From: Bacteroidales bacterium M6
GTDB taxonomy: Bacteria > Bacteroidota > Bacteroidia > Bacteroidales > Muribaculaceae
Assembly: GCA_001689485.1 (NCBI GenBank)
Contig: LUJQ01000002.1
Location: 1 to 56,058, forward strand
Direction of reading: 5' to 3'
Length of the DNA stretch: 56,058 nt
The notes under the pieces: generated by a model
The model's database searches: none
Told to the model about the DNA's origin: nothing
The model's input: the letters and a program-made list of their open reading frames with translations, nothing else
Part shown: piece by piece, positions 9,428-17,777 of the stretch
How positions within the stretch are numbered: the first letter of the stretch is position 1
Layout: each line of letters opens with the position of its first letter
Program-made: the position numbers and the translations under genes

Positions 9428-10201
9428 TCACTTAAATGACGCGGAAACGCGCTGCGACCCGATTTCCCATAACTTATTCAGATACCTCATCCCTTCAAGC
9501 ACATAATTGGAGCGCACACCGTTCTTTTTATAAGCAAGCATATGGTCGCAGATGATTTTTTTATGACTTTTCATACCCGATGACGAAGCACCCCCAGTCC
9601 GCATCGTTACAAAATCCATCGGTATATACCGCGTATGAATCCTGTTAAGGTAAATCAACCTCAACAACTGCTCGAAATCGGCAGCCACACGGAAATCAGT
9701 GTCAAACAACCCGAAACGCGTATAAACCGTCCGACGGCAATAAAACGACGGATGCGCAGGCATGAACCCCATACGCATTTTCCACCTTCTGAACCCCTTT
9801 GACGAATAATAGCGCACACACTTCGTCAAATCCCCGTCGTCCACATAATGGATGTCACCGTAAACCGCGTCCACATCCATGATTTCCGCAGCAACCCTCT
9901 CCAGCACACATTCGTCAGTATAGAAATCGTCGCTGTTAAGCAGCCCTACCACTGCGCCGGTAGCCATCCCTATCCCCTTGTTCATCGCATCATATATCCC
10001 CCGGTCAGGCTCTGAAATCCAGCGCATCCGTCCCCCGAACCTCGGCTCATATTCACGGATTATATCCAGGGTATCATCCCTGCTTGCCCCGTCGACTATG
10101 ATATACTCGATATCGCGGTATGTCTGCCGCAACACGCTTTCGATAGTGTCACGAAGAGTCTTGCCACTATTGAAAGTGGCAGTAATTACTGAAATCTTCA
10201 T
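9428..10201 (-). CDS. Family 2 glycosyltransferase
   Basis: 257 residues from the ATG at 10201. GT-A fold, inverting sugar transferase acting at the cytoplasmic face during repeat-unit assembly. Seen: MKISVITATFNSGKTLRDTI, the nucleotide-binding IIVDGASRDDTLDII, the DRGIYDAMNKGIG stretch and the metal-binding-like GLLNSDD; these are typical of Bacteroidetes capsule GT2 enzymes of the WcaA/YibD type. The sugar cannot be read from sequence. It closely resembles in layout the second GT2 at 12094, which shares the same D-x-G-x-YDAMNKG phrase, so the two may be old paralogues with different donors. Confidence 0.85.
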   Translation of the reverse strand: MKISVITATFNSGKTLRDTIESVLRQTYRDIEYIIVDGASRDDTLDIIREYEPRFGGRMRWISEPDRGIYDAMNKGIGMATGAVVGLLNSDDFYTDECVLERVAAEIMDVDAVYGDIHYVDDGDLTKCVRYYSSKGFRRWKMRMGFMPAHPSFYCRRTVYTRFGLFDTDFRVAADFEQLLRLIYLNRIHTRYIPMDFVTMRTGGASSSGMKSHKKIICDHMLAYKKNGVRSNYVLEGMRYLNKLWEIGSQRVSASFK

Positions 10202-10288
10202 CAAAAATTAAGGCTGCTTATAGTTTGACCTACGGTTTTGAACCTGCTTACATTTCAAATTCACACAGATTCCCAGGCAACCGGGACG

Positions 10289-10855
10289 TCATGCACCCTC
10301 CCTGTCCAACTGCCTGATTACCTTTGCAGGATTACCTGCAATTATGCAATTATCCGGAAAAGCACCCTGCACCACGCTTCCGGCTCCCACTATCACGTTA
10401 TTACCAATCCGTGTGCCTTTAAGGATTATGGAATTCATACCGATAAAGCAATTATCCCCTATCACAATCGGCGCCCTTCGCGTATATTCCTTGTTAAGTC
10501 CCAACCTTCGCTGTTCAGGATTCAACGGATGGAAATCATTGTCGATGATTTTGCAATTCGCCCCGATTGTAGCGTTTTTCCCTATCGTAATCGAATCATA
10601 CGCATAAATCGTAGAGCCTGATATACCGAACCCATCCCCTATTTCAATCCTACCCCCGTAACGGGCAACCATAATCGTCCGTTGCCACAACCCTAGCATA
10701 TTGCTTGTGAACGAGGAGTTTATCTTACCCCCCCCCCTTAATTTTATACAACTCCCTGGGAATGAAAATATTACACAGAAACCCTTAAGCTTCAGATTAC
10801 GTTTGAACAATTTATAATAGCAATACTGAAGTCTGAATATCAACGACCTTATCAT
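10289..10855 (-). CDS. Left-handed beta-helix acyltransferase (sugar O-acetyltransferase type)
   Basis: 188 residues. Hexapeptide-repeat protein: IEIGDGFGISG, ITIGKNATIGANCKI, APIVIGDNCFIGMNSIIL, TRIGNNVIVGAGSVV, and the closing IIAGNPAKVIRQL. This is the WbbJ/maltose-acetyltransferase type that moves an acetyl group from acetyl-CoA to a sugar hydroxyl. Catalytic His candidate is in DNDFHPLNPE. In the capsule operon it probably decorates the repeat unit or a precursor. Anomaly: codons for RGGG near residue 40-43 are an uninterrupted run of ten G (10728-10737 read as C on the plus strand). Gain or loss of one base would truncate the protein early, so its expression may be phase-variable. The frame is intact here. 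Confidence 0.83.
   Translation of the reverse strand: MIRSLIFRLQYCYYKLFKRNLKLKGFCVIFSFPGSCIKLRGGGKINSSFTSNMLGLWQRTIMVARYGGRIEIGDGFGISGSTIYAYDSITIGKNATIGANCKIIDNDFHPLNPEQRRLGLNKEYTRRAPIVIGDNCFIGMNSIILKGTRIGNNVIVGAGSVVQGAFPDNCIIAGNPAKVIRQLDREGA
10728..10737. repeat. Homopolymer tract (C10 on plus strand, G10 in the gene)
   Basis: Ten consecutive C on the plus strand inside the acetyltransferase coding region, corresponding to A-GG-GGG-GGG-GG-T in the sense strand. It is the longest C/G homopolymer I noticed in the window (the next is C7 at 15308-15314). Such tracts are known slippage sites for contingency genes in other bacteria; here this is inference. Confidence 0.8.
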
Positions 10856-10862
10856 AACTGGT

Positions 10863-12056
10863 TTATATCAATGAGTTATATAACTGTATATACTGTTTGA
10901 ATGCCTCATCCTTGTTATAGAGCCGCACAGCCCTGTCACGGCAATCCTTTTGCGAAAAAGGCCGCTTGGTACAGACTTCCACCACACTATCAGCCAATGC
11001 AATGGCATCACGGTAAGGCACCACCACCCCGCACTTTCCATCAACGGCCTCTGGCGAACCACCGGTATCATACGTAATAACAGGAGTGCCACAGGCAAGC
11101 GCTTCCAGATTTGTCGTAGGGAAATTATCCTCCAACGTAGGGTTCACAAAAACATCTGCCATATTATAAATTCCTACAAGCTGGTCGATGCTGTCAGTGC
11201 GCCGTATGCCAGTCATCCCGGACGGCAGCATCGCAATCTGCTCCTGCGACAATCCTACAAGTATTATTATATATTCATCCGAAAGCTTCTCACGGAGTTT
11301 TACAAACTCCTCCAAACCTTTACGGCGGTCCCACACGCTGGCCACACCGAGCACAACCTTCCGGCCTTCTTCCGAAACCTCTTTTTGAGGGCGGATATTG
11401 AACACATCGGTGTCTATCCCGTTATGAATAACACACGAGTCATAGCCACCCAGGAACGATTTGTGTAACTCACCGTCAAGCCATTCCGACACCGGCACGA
11501 AAGTAAGGTCGCTAAGCCCGGTGAACGCATTGCGTTTGTCAACGAAGTTACTCGCGCTACGATCACGCATTAACGATGCAGGATAGCTGCGCAGCTGAGG
11601 GCAGTCATGACACTCCGACCGCCAACGCTCACACCCCGCAAAATCATAGTATGCGCAATGCCCCGTAAACGGCCAGCAATCGTGCAAAGTCCATATAACA
11701 GGCCCACCCCATTCCTTAAGATATTCAAACAATATGGGATAATTCAGATAATATCCATGAATGTTGTGCAGATGAACCACATCCGGGGCAACCTCCTTCA
11801 CCGTATTGACAAACCGGCGTGTAGCCTTGGCAGAAGCAAGCCCGTGGTTGTCGAACAAACGCGACTGAAGCGCATGCAGCCTCATATCAGTGTCATTGCC
11901 TACACGTATCAGCTTTGATTCGCTCACAGGCGTACCACGCCCGTAAGCAACCCAGCTCTCCCACCCGTCGCGCATAGCAAGCCTCCCTATATCCTCGGCA
12001 ATCCTCCCGGTCGATCCCCAGTTGGCCGTAACGTTTATCTGCAACAACCTACTCAT
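10863..12056 (-). CDS. Family 4 glycosyltransferase
   Basis: 397 residues, GT-B fold, retaining. N-terminal acceptor domain starts MSRLLQINVTANWGSTGRIA with a glycine-containing loop. A Cys/His-containing insert (WPFTGHCAYYDFAGCERW, then CHDCPQLRSYP) is typical of a Bacteroidetes subgroup of GT4. The C-terminal donor-binding part has FVNPTLEDNFPTTNLEALAC and GTPVITYDTGGSPEAV, the usual E-x7-E site. It adds one sugar to the lipid-linked repeat unit in the cytosol. It lies 7 bp before the acetyltransferase, so the two are co-transcribed. The 14125 gene has the same Cys/His insert and is probably a paralogue. Confidence 0.87.
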   Translation of the reverse strand: MSRLLQINVTANWGSTGRIAEDIGRLAMRDGWESWVAYGRGTPVSESKLIRVGNDTDMRLHALQSRLFDNHGLASAKATRRFVNTVKEVAPDVVHLHNIHGYYLNYPILFEYLKEWGGPVIWTLHDCWPFTGHCAYYDFAGCERWRSECHDCPQLRSYPASLMRDRSASNFVDKRNAFTGLSDLTFVPVSEWLDGELHKSFLGGYDSCVIHNGIDTDVFNIRPQKEVSEEGRKVVLGVASVWDRRKGLEEFVKLREKLSDEYIIILVGLSQEQIAMLPSGMTGIRRTDSIDQLVGIYNMADVFVNPTLEDNFPTTNLEALACGTPVITYDTGGSPEAVDGKCGVVVPYRDAIALADSVVEVCTKRPFSQKDCRDRAVRLYNKDEAFKQYIQLYNSLI

Positions 12057-12093
12057 CGTCTGTAATCCAATTTATAAACCGGCGCACCAAACA

Positions 12094-12873
12094 TTACTGA
12101 TTATCAATAATATCCTTAGAATATTTGATTTTTTGATACGTATTGATAAATTTCTCAGGCAAATATTTCAATGCAAAAGATAATACACGACATTTGACAT
12201 AGCCAACATAGTACTTTACACCTGTAATATTATGAATTCTGCATGCCTCATTATAAATTCCCAACACATTGTTTGACAACCCATACATATCGTAATCTGC
12301 CACATCCACAGACACATGTGCAAAACTATACCCCTGTTTATAAAGCGAGAACATCGTATTATTATCTGCCTGTATTTTATAACTCAAATCAAATGGATTT
12401 GCCTTAAGAAGATTTGTCCTTACAAACACACTTTGATGTCCGAACGGCATATGTATCGAGTGTTCATTATAATATCCGCCACGTTTACGCACGCGCCCCC
12501 ATCCATAGCAATTAATTGTATCCCCGAAAACAACGTCATAATCAAGATTCGCCAAATCAGAAAACAAGGTTGTTAATACCTCGCTATTCGAAAAACTGTC
12601 GCCACCGTTCATAAAATTGACATAGTCTCCAGTGGCCAAACGTACACCTTTGTTCATGGCATCGTACACACCTTTATCTGGTTCTGAAACAATCAAGGAT
12701 ATATTATCCTTATACCGTTTCAATACTGCCATTGTGTCATCGGTAGAGCCTCCGTCAATGATAATATACTCTATATTTGGATAGCTTTGACCGATAACCG
12801 ATTTAATGGTCTGTTCCAATTCATTCCCTATATTGAAACAAATGGTGATTACTGTGATTTTTGGAAACAACAT
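12094..12873 (-). CDS. Family 2 glycosyltransferase
   Basis: 259 residues, GT-A fold. MLFPKITVITICFNIGNELE, YIIIDGGSTDDTMAVLKRY, SEPDKGVYDAMNKGVRLA, and the D-x-D-like acidic area DVVFGDTINCYGWG. Conserved PFGHQSVFVRTNL and IQADNNTMFSLY phrases are typical of WcaA-type capsule enzymes. It lies in the AT-rich central patch of the operon, unlike its more GC-rich neighbours on either side, and 4 bp after the polymerase stop. Donor and acceptor sugars are not readable from sequence. Confidence 0.85.
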   Translation of the reverse strand: MLFPKITVITICFNIGNELEQTIKSVIGQSYPNIEYIIIDGGSTDDTMAVLKRYKDNISLIVSEPDKGVYDAMNKGVRLATGDYVNFMNGGDSFSNSEVLTTLFSDLANLDYDVVFGDTINCYGWGRVRKRGGYYNEHSIHMPFGHQSVFVRTNLLKANPFDLSYKIQADNNTMFSLYKQGYSFAHVSVDVADYDMYGLSNNVLGIYNEACRIHNITGVKYYVGYVKCRVLSFALKYLPEKFINTYQKIKYSKDIIDNQ

Positions 12874-12877
12874 TTCA

Positions 12878-14116
12878 CTATATAGCTTTAACTCGTGGGG
12901 CTGACCCTTCTAGAGAGAATTGCTTTTTGTCAATAAACAATACCTCAAATAAATAGATGGATATAAAATAGATAAAGAAACATGAGAATGGGCGCTGCAA
13001 ATATCCTATAACCAATATTATGATAACATATTTCAACGTCTTGGTTTTGGCATTCATCATCATAATCAGCAGTGGCAGATATAATATCAATCCACCTATT
13101 ATTCCATCTATAGCAAACGGTGTAACAGGATTATCCCCGAAATAGTCATTTGCATTCATGGAATTAGTAGCTCCTAGACCTAACAACTTATGTTGATTGA
13201 ACACCTTTAATGCGTTTTCCATTAAATTGGAACGGTTATCACCTGCGAATGTCCCTGCATCAGTCTTTTCTGTTCTTCCTACGGTAAGCTTATAAACTGC
13301 ATGATATTCTGTATCCTTTAATGAATTCAACCCTATCACACCTATAAGGACTACACCCGACAACGCTATTATAACCGAAAGTTTCTTTATACGGAAAAAT
13401 ATCAGAAAGAAAAACAACTGAATATAATACGCAAATGAGAAAGTAAACACTAGTGCTATAATAAGAATATTTTCAAACTTAATATTCTTGTAAACGAGAC
13501 GGTTATAAAGCAACGCAACCATTCCCCATGCAGCAATCGCACCTGGCTCGTCAAAAAATCCGGAATATCTTATTATATTACCAATCAACATATTCGTACA
13601 AGAAAGTCCGAAAAAATACCCGGTTCTTGTATCTAGATTCTCATACAGCCTTATAGGCTGCATATTAAACAGAAACACCCCGAAGAAGGTCAGACACCCC
13701 CCGATACACATCAATAATATAACAGTATCATACATCTTTACGAAGGTGAGGAATCCTCCGGCAATATTACGAAGGCATACCAACCCTATATATGTAGCGG
13801 CAAGATACGTAATACGCGTAATATATGATGAATCAGCATGATACACACATAAAAAGAGCCAACCAGCAATCTGTACTGCACAACACCAATTTATCACATT
13901 TGGCAAAAATGTCACGCTCCTTAATTTTAATAAATAAAGGACATAACACAGCATGAAGAGCAAAGTTATGGCAGAATTGCCCGGCAGAGGAAACAAAATA
14001 GACACAACCGACGGGGGCAGTAAGAAAATATTCAATACTACCAGACCAGGAATGAGGCTGGCAAAAGAAATCCTTATTCCATTACCCCTTAACATACCCT
14101 TCTTTAATGTCAGCAT
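12878..14116 (-). CDS. O-antigen/capsule polymerase-like integral membrane protein (Wzy type)
   Basis: About 412 residues from the ATG at 14116 (a TTG at 14128 would overlap the preceding stop). Roughly ten to twelve hydrophobic segments, for example ILIIALVFTFSFAYYIQLFF and VIIALSGVVLIGVIGL, with one long polar loop around GRTEKTDAGTFAGDNRSNLM. This is the profile of Wzy polymerases, which join undecaprenyl-linked repeat units at the periplasmic face; the family has almost no sequence signature, so the call rests on topology plus position. It is the only polymerase candidate in an operon that also has a flippase, which fits a Wzx/Wzy-dependent pathway. Confidence 0.72.
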   Translation of the reverse strand: MLTLKKGMLRGNGIRISFASLIPGLVVLNIFLLPPSVVSILFPLPGNSAITLLFMLCYVLYLLKLRSVTFLPNVINWCCAVQIAGWLFLCVYHADSSYITRITYLAATYIGLVCLRNIAGGFLTFVKMYDTVILLMCIGGCLTFFGVFLFNMQPIRLYENLDTRTGYFFGLSCTNMLIGNIIRYSGFFDEPGAIAAWGMVALLYNRLVYKNIKFENILIIALVFTFSFAYYIQLFFFLIFFRIKKLSVIIALSGVVLIGVIGLNSLKDTEYHAVYKLTVGRTEKTDAGTFAGDNRSNLMENALKVFNQHKLLGLGATNSMNANDYFGDNPVTPFAIDGIIGGLILYLPLLIMMMNAKTKTLKYVIIILVIGYLQRPFSCFFIYFISIYLFEVLFIDKKQFSLEGSAPRVKAI

Positions 14117-14124
14117 CTGAGAAT

Positions 14125-15348
14125 TCAAGATTCGTAATCGAACCAGTCAACCACGCTATAATCATTAGTCTGCACAACACTCCTGCGGGCATTGACACTC
14201 CATTCCATATATTGCTGGGGAGGCATATTCAGAATCTTCATCAATGCTTTCCTAAGTTCTGACGCACTATGTGATGATGTCAGAATCCCGTTAACACCGG
14301 GATTTACAATTTCGACAATACCACCTGTAGGGAATGCCACCACAGGCAGTCCGCAAGCCATTGCTTCAACCAGCACATTGGGATAATTGTCGGCCAACGA
14401 TGGTGAAACAAATACATCGCATGCATTATATAAGTCAATAAGATTCTCTTCGTTATTGATTCTACCCAATGAATGTGTCTTAAGTGCAAGCTGAGATTGA
14501 ACATCTACATCGGCATTGCCATAAACAACACATTCTACCCCTTTTATCGGAGACTGTAAGGCATCTCGCAAGTAATCCCAACCTTTATACGGGCTATTTA
14601 TATTATCTGCTCCGAATAAAATCAGTTTCTTATCCAAAGGTAGACCTAGACGCTGACGTGATTCGGTTTTATCAATCGGCCTGTATCGTTTTGTATCTAT
14701 AACATTTCTGACTACCCTCACCTCATGGGTCTTAAACAACGCACTTTCCATTGTTTTACCGGCAAGCCAAGCACTTGGCGCCATAAACCGAAGATTCCTG
14801 CGCGAACCCAACCGCTTCATTTTAGATTTGAATTGGAAATATGACGCATCCTTTTGCATACGGCTCCCATGCCTGTTATGATACAACGGGCATCTGCCAC
14901 AATGCCTTTTAAACTTATCACAATCCAATGAATGATGACACCCCCCGGTAATCGGCCACATATCATGCATAAACCAATAAACAGGCTTTCCGGATTGTAA
15001 AATCTTATCGATTGACTTTATTGACAATGTGACCCCGTTAATCCAATGCAAAATTATAACATCAGCCTCACGGATTTCCTTATTTGCAGCAATATCCCAA
15101 CCCAGCATCCCCCATGACCAAACAGAATAAAAATTGTTTTTCAACATAAACAGTTTGTTTATGCATCGCAAAACAAATCTTCTAAACGAATTGGCCTGAA
15201 TCACCATCACATCAGGGTCATTAGAGGTTTTATCCAGCACTAGCATTTTGGAATCAATTCCTCTACGCAACATCGCCTCATGATGACGGTAAGCTGCTAT
15301 GGCAGCTCCCCCCCTTTTATCAGAGAAATTTATATGCAATACCTTCAT
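14125..15348 (-). CDS. Family 4 glycosyltransferase
   Basis: 407 residues, GT-B fold. MKVLHINFSDKRGGAAIAAY at the start with the RGGAA loop, the insert WPITGGCHHSLDCDKFKRHC with GRCPLYHNR, and the donor site FVSPSLADNYPNVLVEAMAC followed by GLPVVAFPTGGIVEIV. Its ATG overlaps the stop of the upstream gene by 4 bp (ATGA), so translation is likely coupled. Same subgroup as the protein at 10863 but in AT-rich sequence. It transfers one sugar of the repeat unit; specificity unknown. Confidence 0.87.
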   Translation of the reverse strand: MKVLHINFSDKRGGAAIAAYRHHEAMLRRGIDSKMLVLDKTSNDPDVMVIQANSFRRFVLRCINKLFMLKNNFYSVWSWGMLGWDIAANKEIREADVIILHWINGVTLSIKSIDKILQSGKPVYWFMHDMWPITGGCHHSLDCDKFKRHCGRCPLYHNRHGSRMQKDASYFQFKSKMKRLGSRRNLRFMAPSAWLAGKTMESALFKTHEVRVVRNVIDTKRYRPIDKTESRQRLGLPLDKKLILFGADNINSPYKGWDYLRDALQSPIKGVECVVYGNADVDVQSQLALKTHSLGRINNEENLIDLYNACDVFVSPSLADNYPNVLVEAMACGLPVVAFPTGGIVEIVNPGVNGILTSSHSASELRKALMKILNMPPQQYMEWSVNARRSVVQTNDYSVVDWFDYES

Positions 15349-16448
15349 CTATTAAAAACCTTATTCACAACTTTCTCTATTTGATTATCCCAGCTTAACG
15401 AAGCAATAGACGCACGTATATTAATCGGCGAAGCCTGTATATGCTGGTAAAATTCAATAATTGATGGAATATTGACAGGAGAATCATCTGCCTTTATTCT
15501 CATAACATATGATGCATCATCGAAGTCTTCATTTATTTCGGAATAAATAAAGGGAATACCTCTAGCTGCATATTCGACATTCTTTAAAGTTTTTAATTGT
15601 GTAATATTATTACGATGTCTACCCAAACTACCTATAGCCACCTGGGCTTCGTCGAAAAGTTTGTCTAAGGCTTTTCCATGCAATTCTCCATGAAAATATA
15701 CATATCGCTCCAATTTTAATCTCGACACCAACTGTTTCAACTCCATTACACAGTCATTCTCAAGCCCTGTCACAAGATGTAATTTTACCTTAACATCATT
15801 ATTTGCAGTATTGTAATATTCACTCAATCCACAAATAATTCGATCATAACCATGCCATGATGTTAAATTTGCAACTCCAAGCAAATTTAATTCATGACTC
15901 CTGACCTCAATATTATTTTTCAACGGCACAGCATTAAAATCAATGCCATTTGATATATTTATAGTTTTTTGACCAAATATTCTAGCTAAATCCGAGAACG
16001 TAACCACATAATCAAATTTTTTAGCCATGGGAATTCGACACAACTTATCTAGATAGTAAATACCATTTTTAGATGCTATCTCTCCATCATAAGGATAAGT
16101 TGGTATTTCCATAACCATCTTTATTCCCATTTTCTTAAGACGCGAAAAGAATATATACTCATACGGATTGGCGGCTCCATTAAATCGATAATAAATGAAG
16201 CTTATTTTATAGTCATTAATAAGCGTTACTATCTTAGTAAAAAAAGCTACTTGTTGCCCAATTTTTCTCAATGACATTCGAGGACCTATGATAGTGTCAC
16301 CTATGAACATATCTCCTTGTTCATTTTGAGAACCGAATAAAACTGTCTCAAATCCACTACGTTCCAAAGATTTTATTTGGGATTGTATTTTTTTGTAGAC
16401 TCCTGAATGTTCGGGGAAATATCCAAAATACAAAAACAAAGCTTTCAT
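15345..16448 (-). CDS. Glycosyltransferase, GT4-like
   Basis: 367 residues. Starts MKALFLYFGYFPEHSGVYKK (GT-B N-domain). Middle phrases LLGVANLTSWHGYDRII and YVYFHGELHGKALDKLFDEA match the hinge and donor-domain entry of GT4-type enzymes. The usual E-x7-E is represented only loosely near LKTLKNVEYAARGIPFIYSE. This is the AT-richest gene of the operon with many A/T-ending codons, suggesting acquisition from a different source. It is preceded by a 182-bp AT-rich gap holding palindromes and overlaps the next gene by 4 bp. Confidence 0.78.
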   Translation of the reverse strand: MKALFLYFGYFPEHSGVYKKIQSQIKSLERSGFETVLFGSQNEQGDMFIGDTIIGPRMSLRKIGQQVAFFTKIVTLINDYKISFIYYRFNGAANPYEYIFFSRLKKMGIKMVMEIPTYPYDGEIASKNGIYYLDKLCRIPMAKKFDYVVTFSDLARIFGQKTINISNGIDFNAVPLKNNIEVRSHELNLLGVANLTSWHGYDRIICGLSEYYNTANNDVKVKLHLVTGLENDCVMELKQLVSRLKLERYVYFHGELHGKALDKLFDEAQVAIGSLGRHRNNITQLKTLKNVEYAARGIPFIYSEINEDFDDASYVMRIKADDSPVNIPSIIEFYQHIQASPINIRASIASLSWDNQIEKVVNKVFNR

Positions 16449-16630
16449 AACACTTTCATAATATAGGAATATCTCTACAGTTATTTTTCTTATCAGTTTT
16501 AAACTGATACATTACTTAGCAGAGATAATGAATAATATCTTACGCATATAATATCTATTAATATTTCTGACAAATGGCATAGCCATAATCAGAATCCATA
16601 GAGATATACGACCGCATTACGATTGGGACA
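16449..16630. other. AT-rich gap inside the capsule operon with nested palindromes
   Basis: 182 bp without a gene. It contains TATCAGTTT-T-AAACTGATA (16491-16509) nested inside an outer pair TATCTCT (16470-16476) and AGAGATA (16521-16527). This is the largest non-coding break inside the operon after the first two genes, and it marks the edge of the AT-rich block. It might be a recombination scar or a regulatory site; no promoter consensus was recognised. Confidence 0.4.
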
Positions 16631-17767
16631 TCATTGCCACACAGCATCCCACATCTCACGTGTGGCTTGTTTGATTGCAGGGAGGCGTTGAGCCAGTCGA
16701 CCCCTTATCATGGCATTTGTATCGGGCGACAGGAATTCCGACACCCTCGCGGTTATCGACTGCATGTCGGTCAAATCCAACACGCAATCAGTCATGCCAT
16801 AATCGCGGAAAAGTTCCTCATACTTATGGCTCCATGATGTGGCAAGGCATGGCACGCAAGAATTAAGCGCCGATGCCACTCCGTGGAATCTTGACGTGAT
16901 ACATAGATATGATGTCGAAATAAGACCTTTGACTTCCAAAGCGTTAAGGCCGGTAACCAGTTCTATGCCTTTTCCGATTCGCTCCACGCATATACGTCCG
17001 AGTTCTGCATCATCAGCCCCTTCATGGTTAAGCATATAAACCTTGTGCCCGGATGCCATGCACAAGTCGGCGATATTTTCGATTATGGCCAGATAGGCTT
17101 CGAGCGTAATGGTTCCCTTGTCAATCATACGCATATTCGGAATAATGCACACCCCGTCGGCCAAATGCGAATATGCCGCAGGAACTGTAGCTGCTACAAC
17201 GCTGGTAAAGTCGGTGTAGCACCTGATTTTATCAGGATTGACATTCGCGTCATTAAGATATTTCAACGACACTTTTTCCCTCGGCATGATCAAATCGGCA
17301 TATTGGTTGATGATTCCTAATGCCTGTTTTGTGGTTTCATTCCCTATCGGGCCGAACGCCTGGGGGAGGAAGACTATTTTTGCCCCTGACTTCTTCATCC
17401 CCGACAAAAGCAGGCGCCAATGCTCCACATTCACAGGTGAAAGGTGCCATTGGTCGGAAATCGCAAAGCCGGATGCATCTATAAAATAATCAACATCCTT
17501 AATCGGATAAGTATCCGTGTCATAATACTTCTGGGCTAAACGCAACCGCCGCAATACCCCCTGCACTTTACATTTTATCAGCCACGATGACGGTTTATAT
17601 CTGAATTTCAAACCGGTTTTTACATAGTCCAAACCCTGGCGCAATGCAAGATAGGGCATGAACACCTCGGCATCGGGAAACCTTCGTTCAATTTCCTGGA
17701 GTATGGCATAGAGCATAAGCTCCGCGCCTTTGTTATTGGTCTCGACTCCGTTAAGTACTATCCTCAT
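16631..17767 (-). CDS. Polysaccharide pyruvyl transferase family protein
   Basis: 378 residues. Member of the family that adds a pyruvyl ketal from phosphoenolpyruvate to a sugar (CsaB/PssM/WcaK type). Seen: MRIVLNGVETNNKGAELMLY with the N-x-GAE opening; the middle VFLPQAFGPIGNE; DLIMPREKVSLKYL; and the C-terminal ITSRFHGVASALNSCVPCLA with the S-R-F-H-G motif of the family. GT-B-like fold, cytosolic. It stands next to an F420-hydrogenase-beta-like gene, a pairing often seen in Bacteroidales capsule loci. A pyruvate ketal would add negative charge to the polymer, along with uronic acid if that is used. Confidence 0.86.
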   Translation of the reverse strand: MRIVLNGVETNNKGAELMLYAILQEIERRFPDAEVFMPYLALRQGLDYVKTGLKFRYKPSSWLIKCKVQGVLRRLRLAQKYYDTDTYPIKDVDYFIDASGFAISDQWHLSPVNVEHWRLLLSGMKKSGAKIVFLPQAFGPIGNETTKQALGIINQYADLIMPREKVSLKYLNDANVNPDKIRCYTDFTSVVAATVPAAYSHLADGVCIIPNMRMIDKGTITLEAYLAIIENIADLCMASGHKVYMLNHEGADDAELGRICVERIGKGIELVTGLNALEVKGLISTSYLCITSRFHGVASALNSCVPCLATSWSHKYEELFRDYGMTDCVLDLTDMQSITARVSEFLSPDTNAMIRGRLAQRLPAIKQATREMWDAVWQ

Positions 17768-17777
17768 AGTCGGTTTC

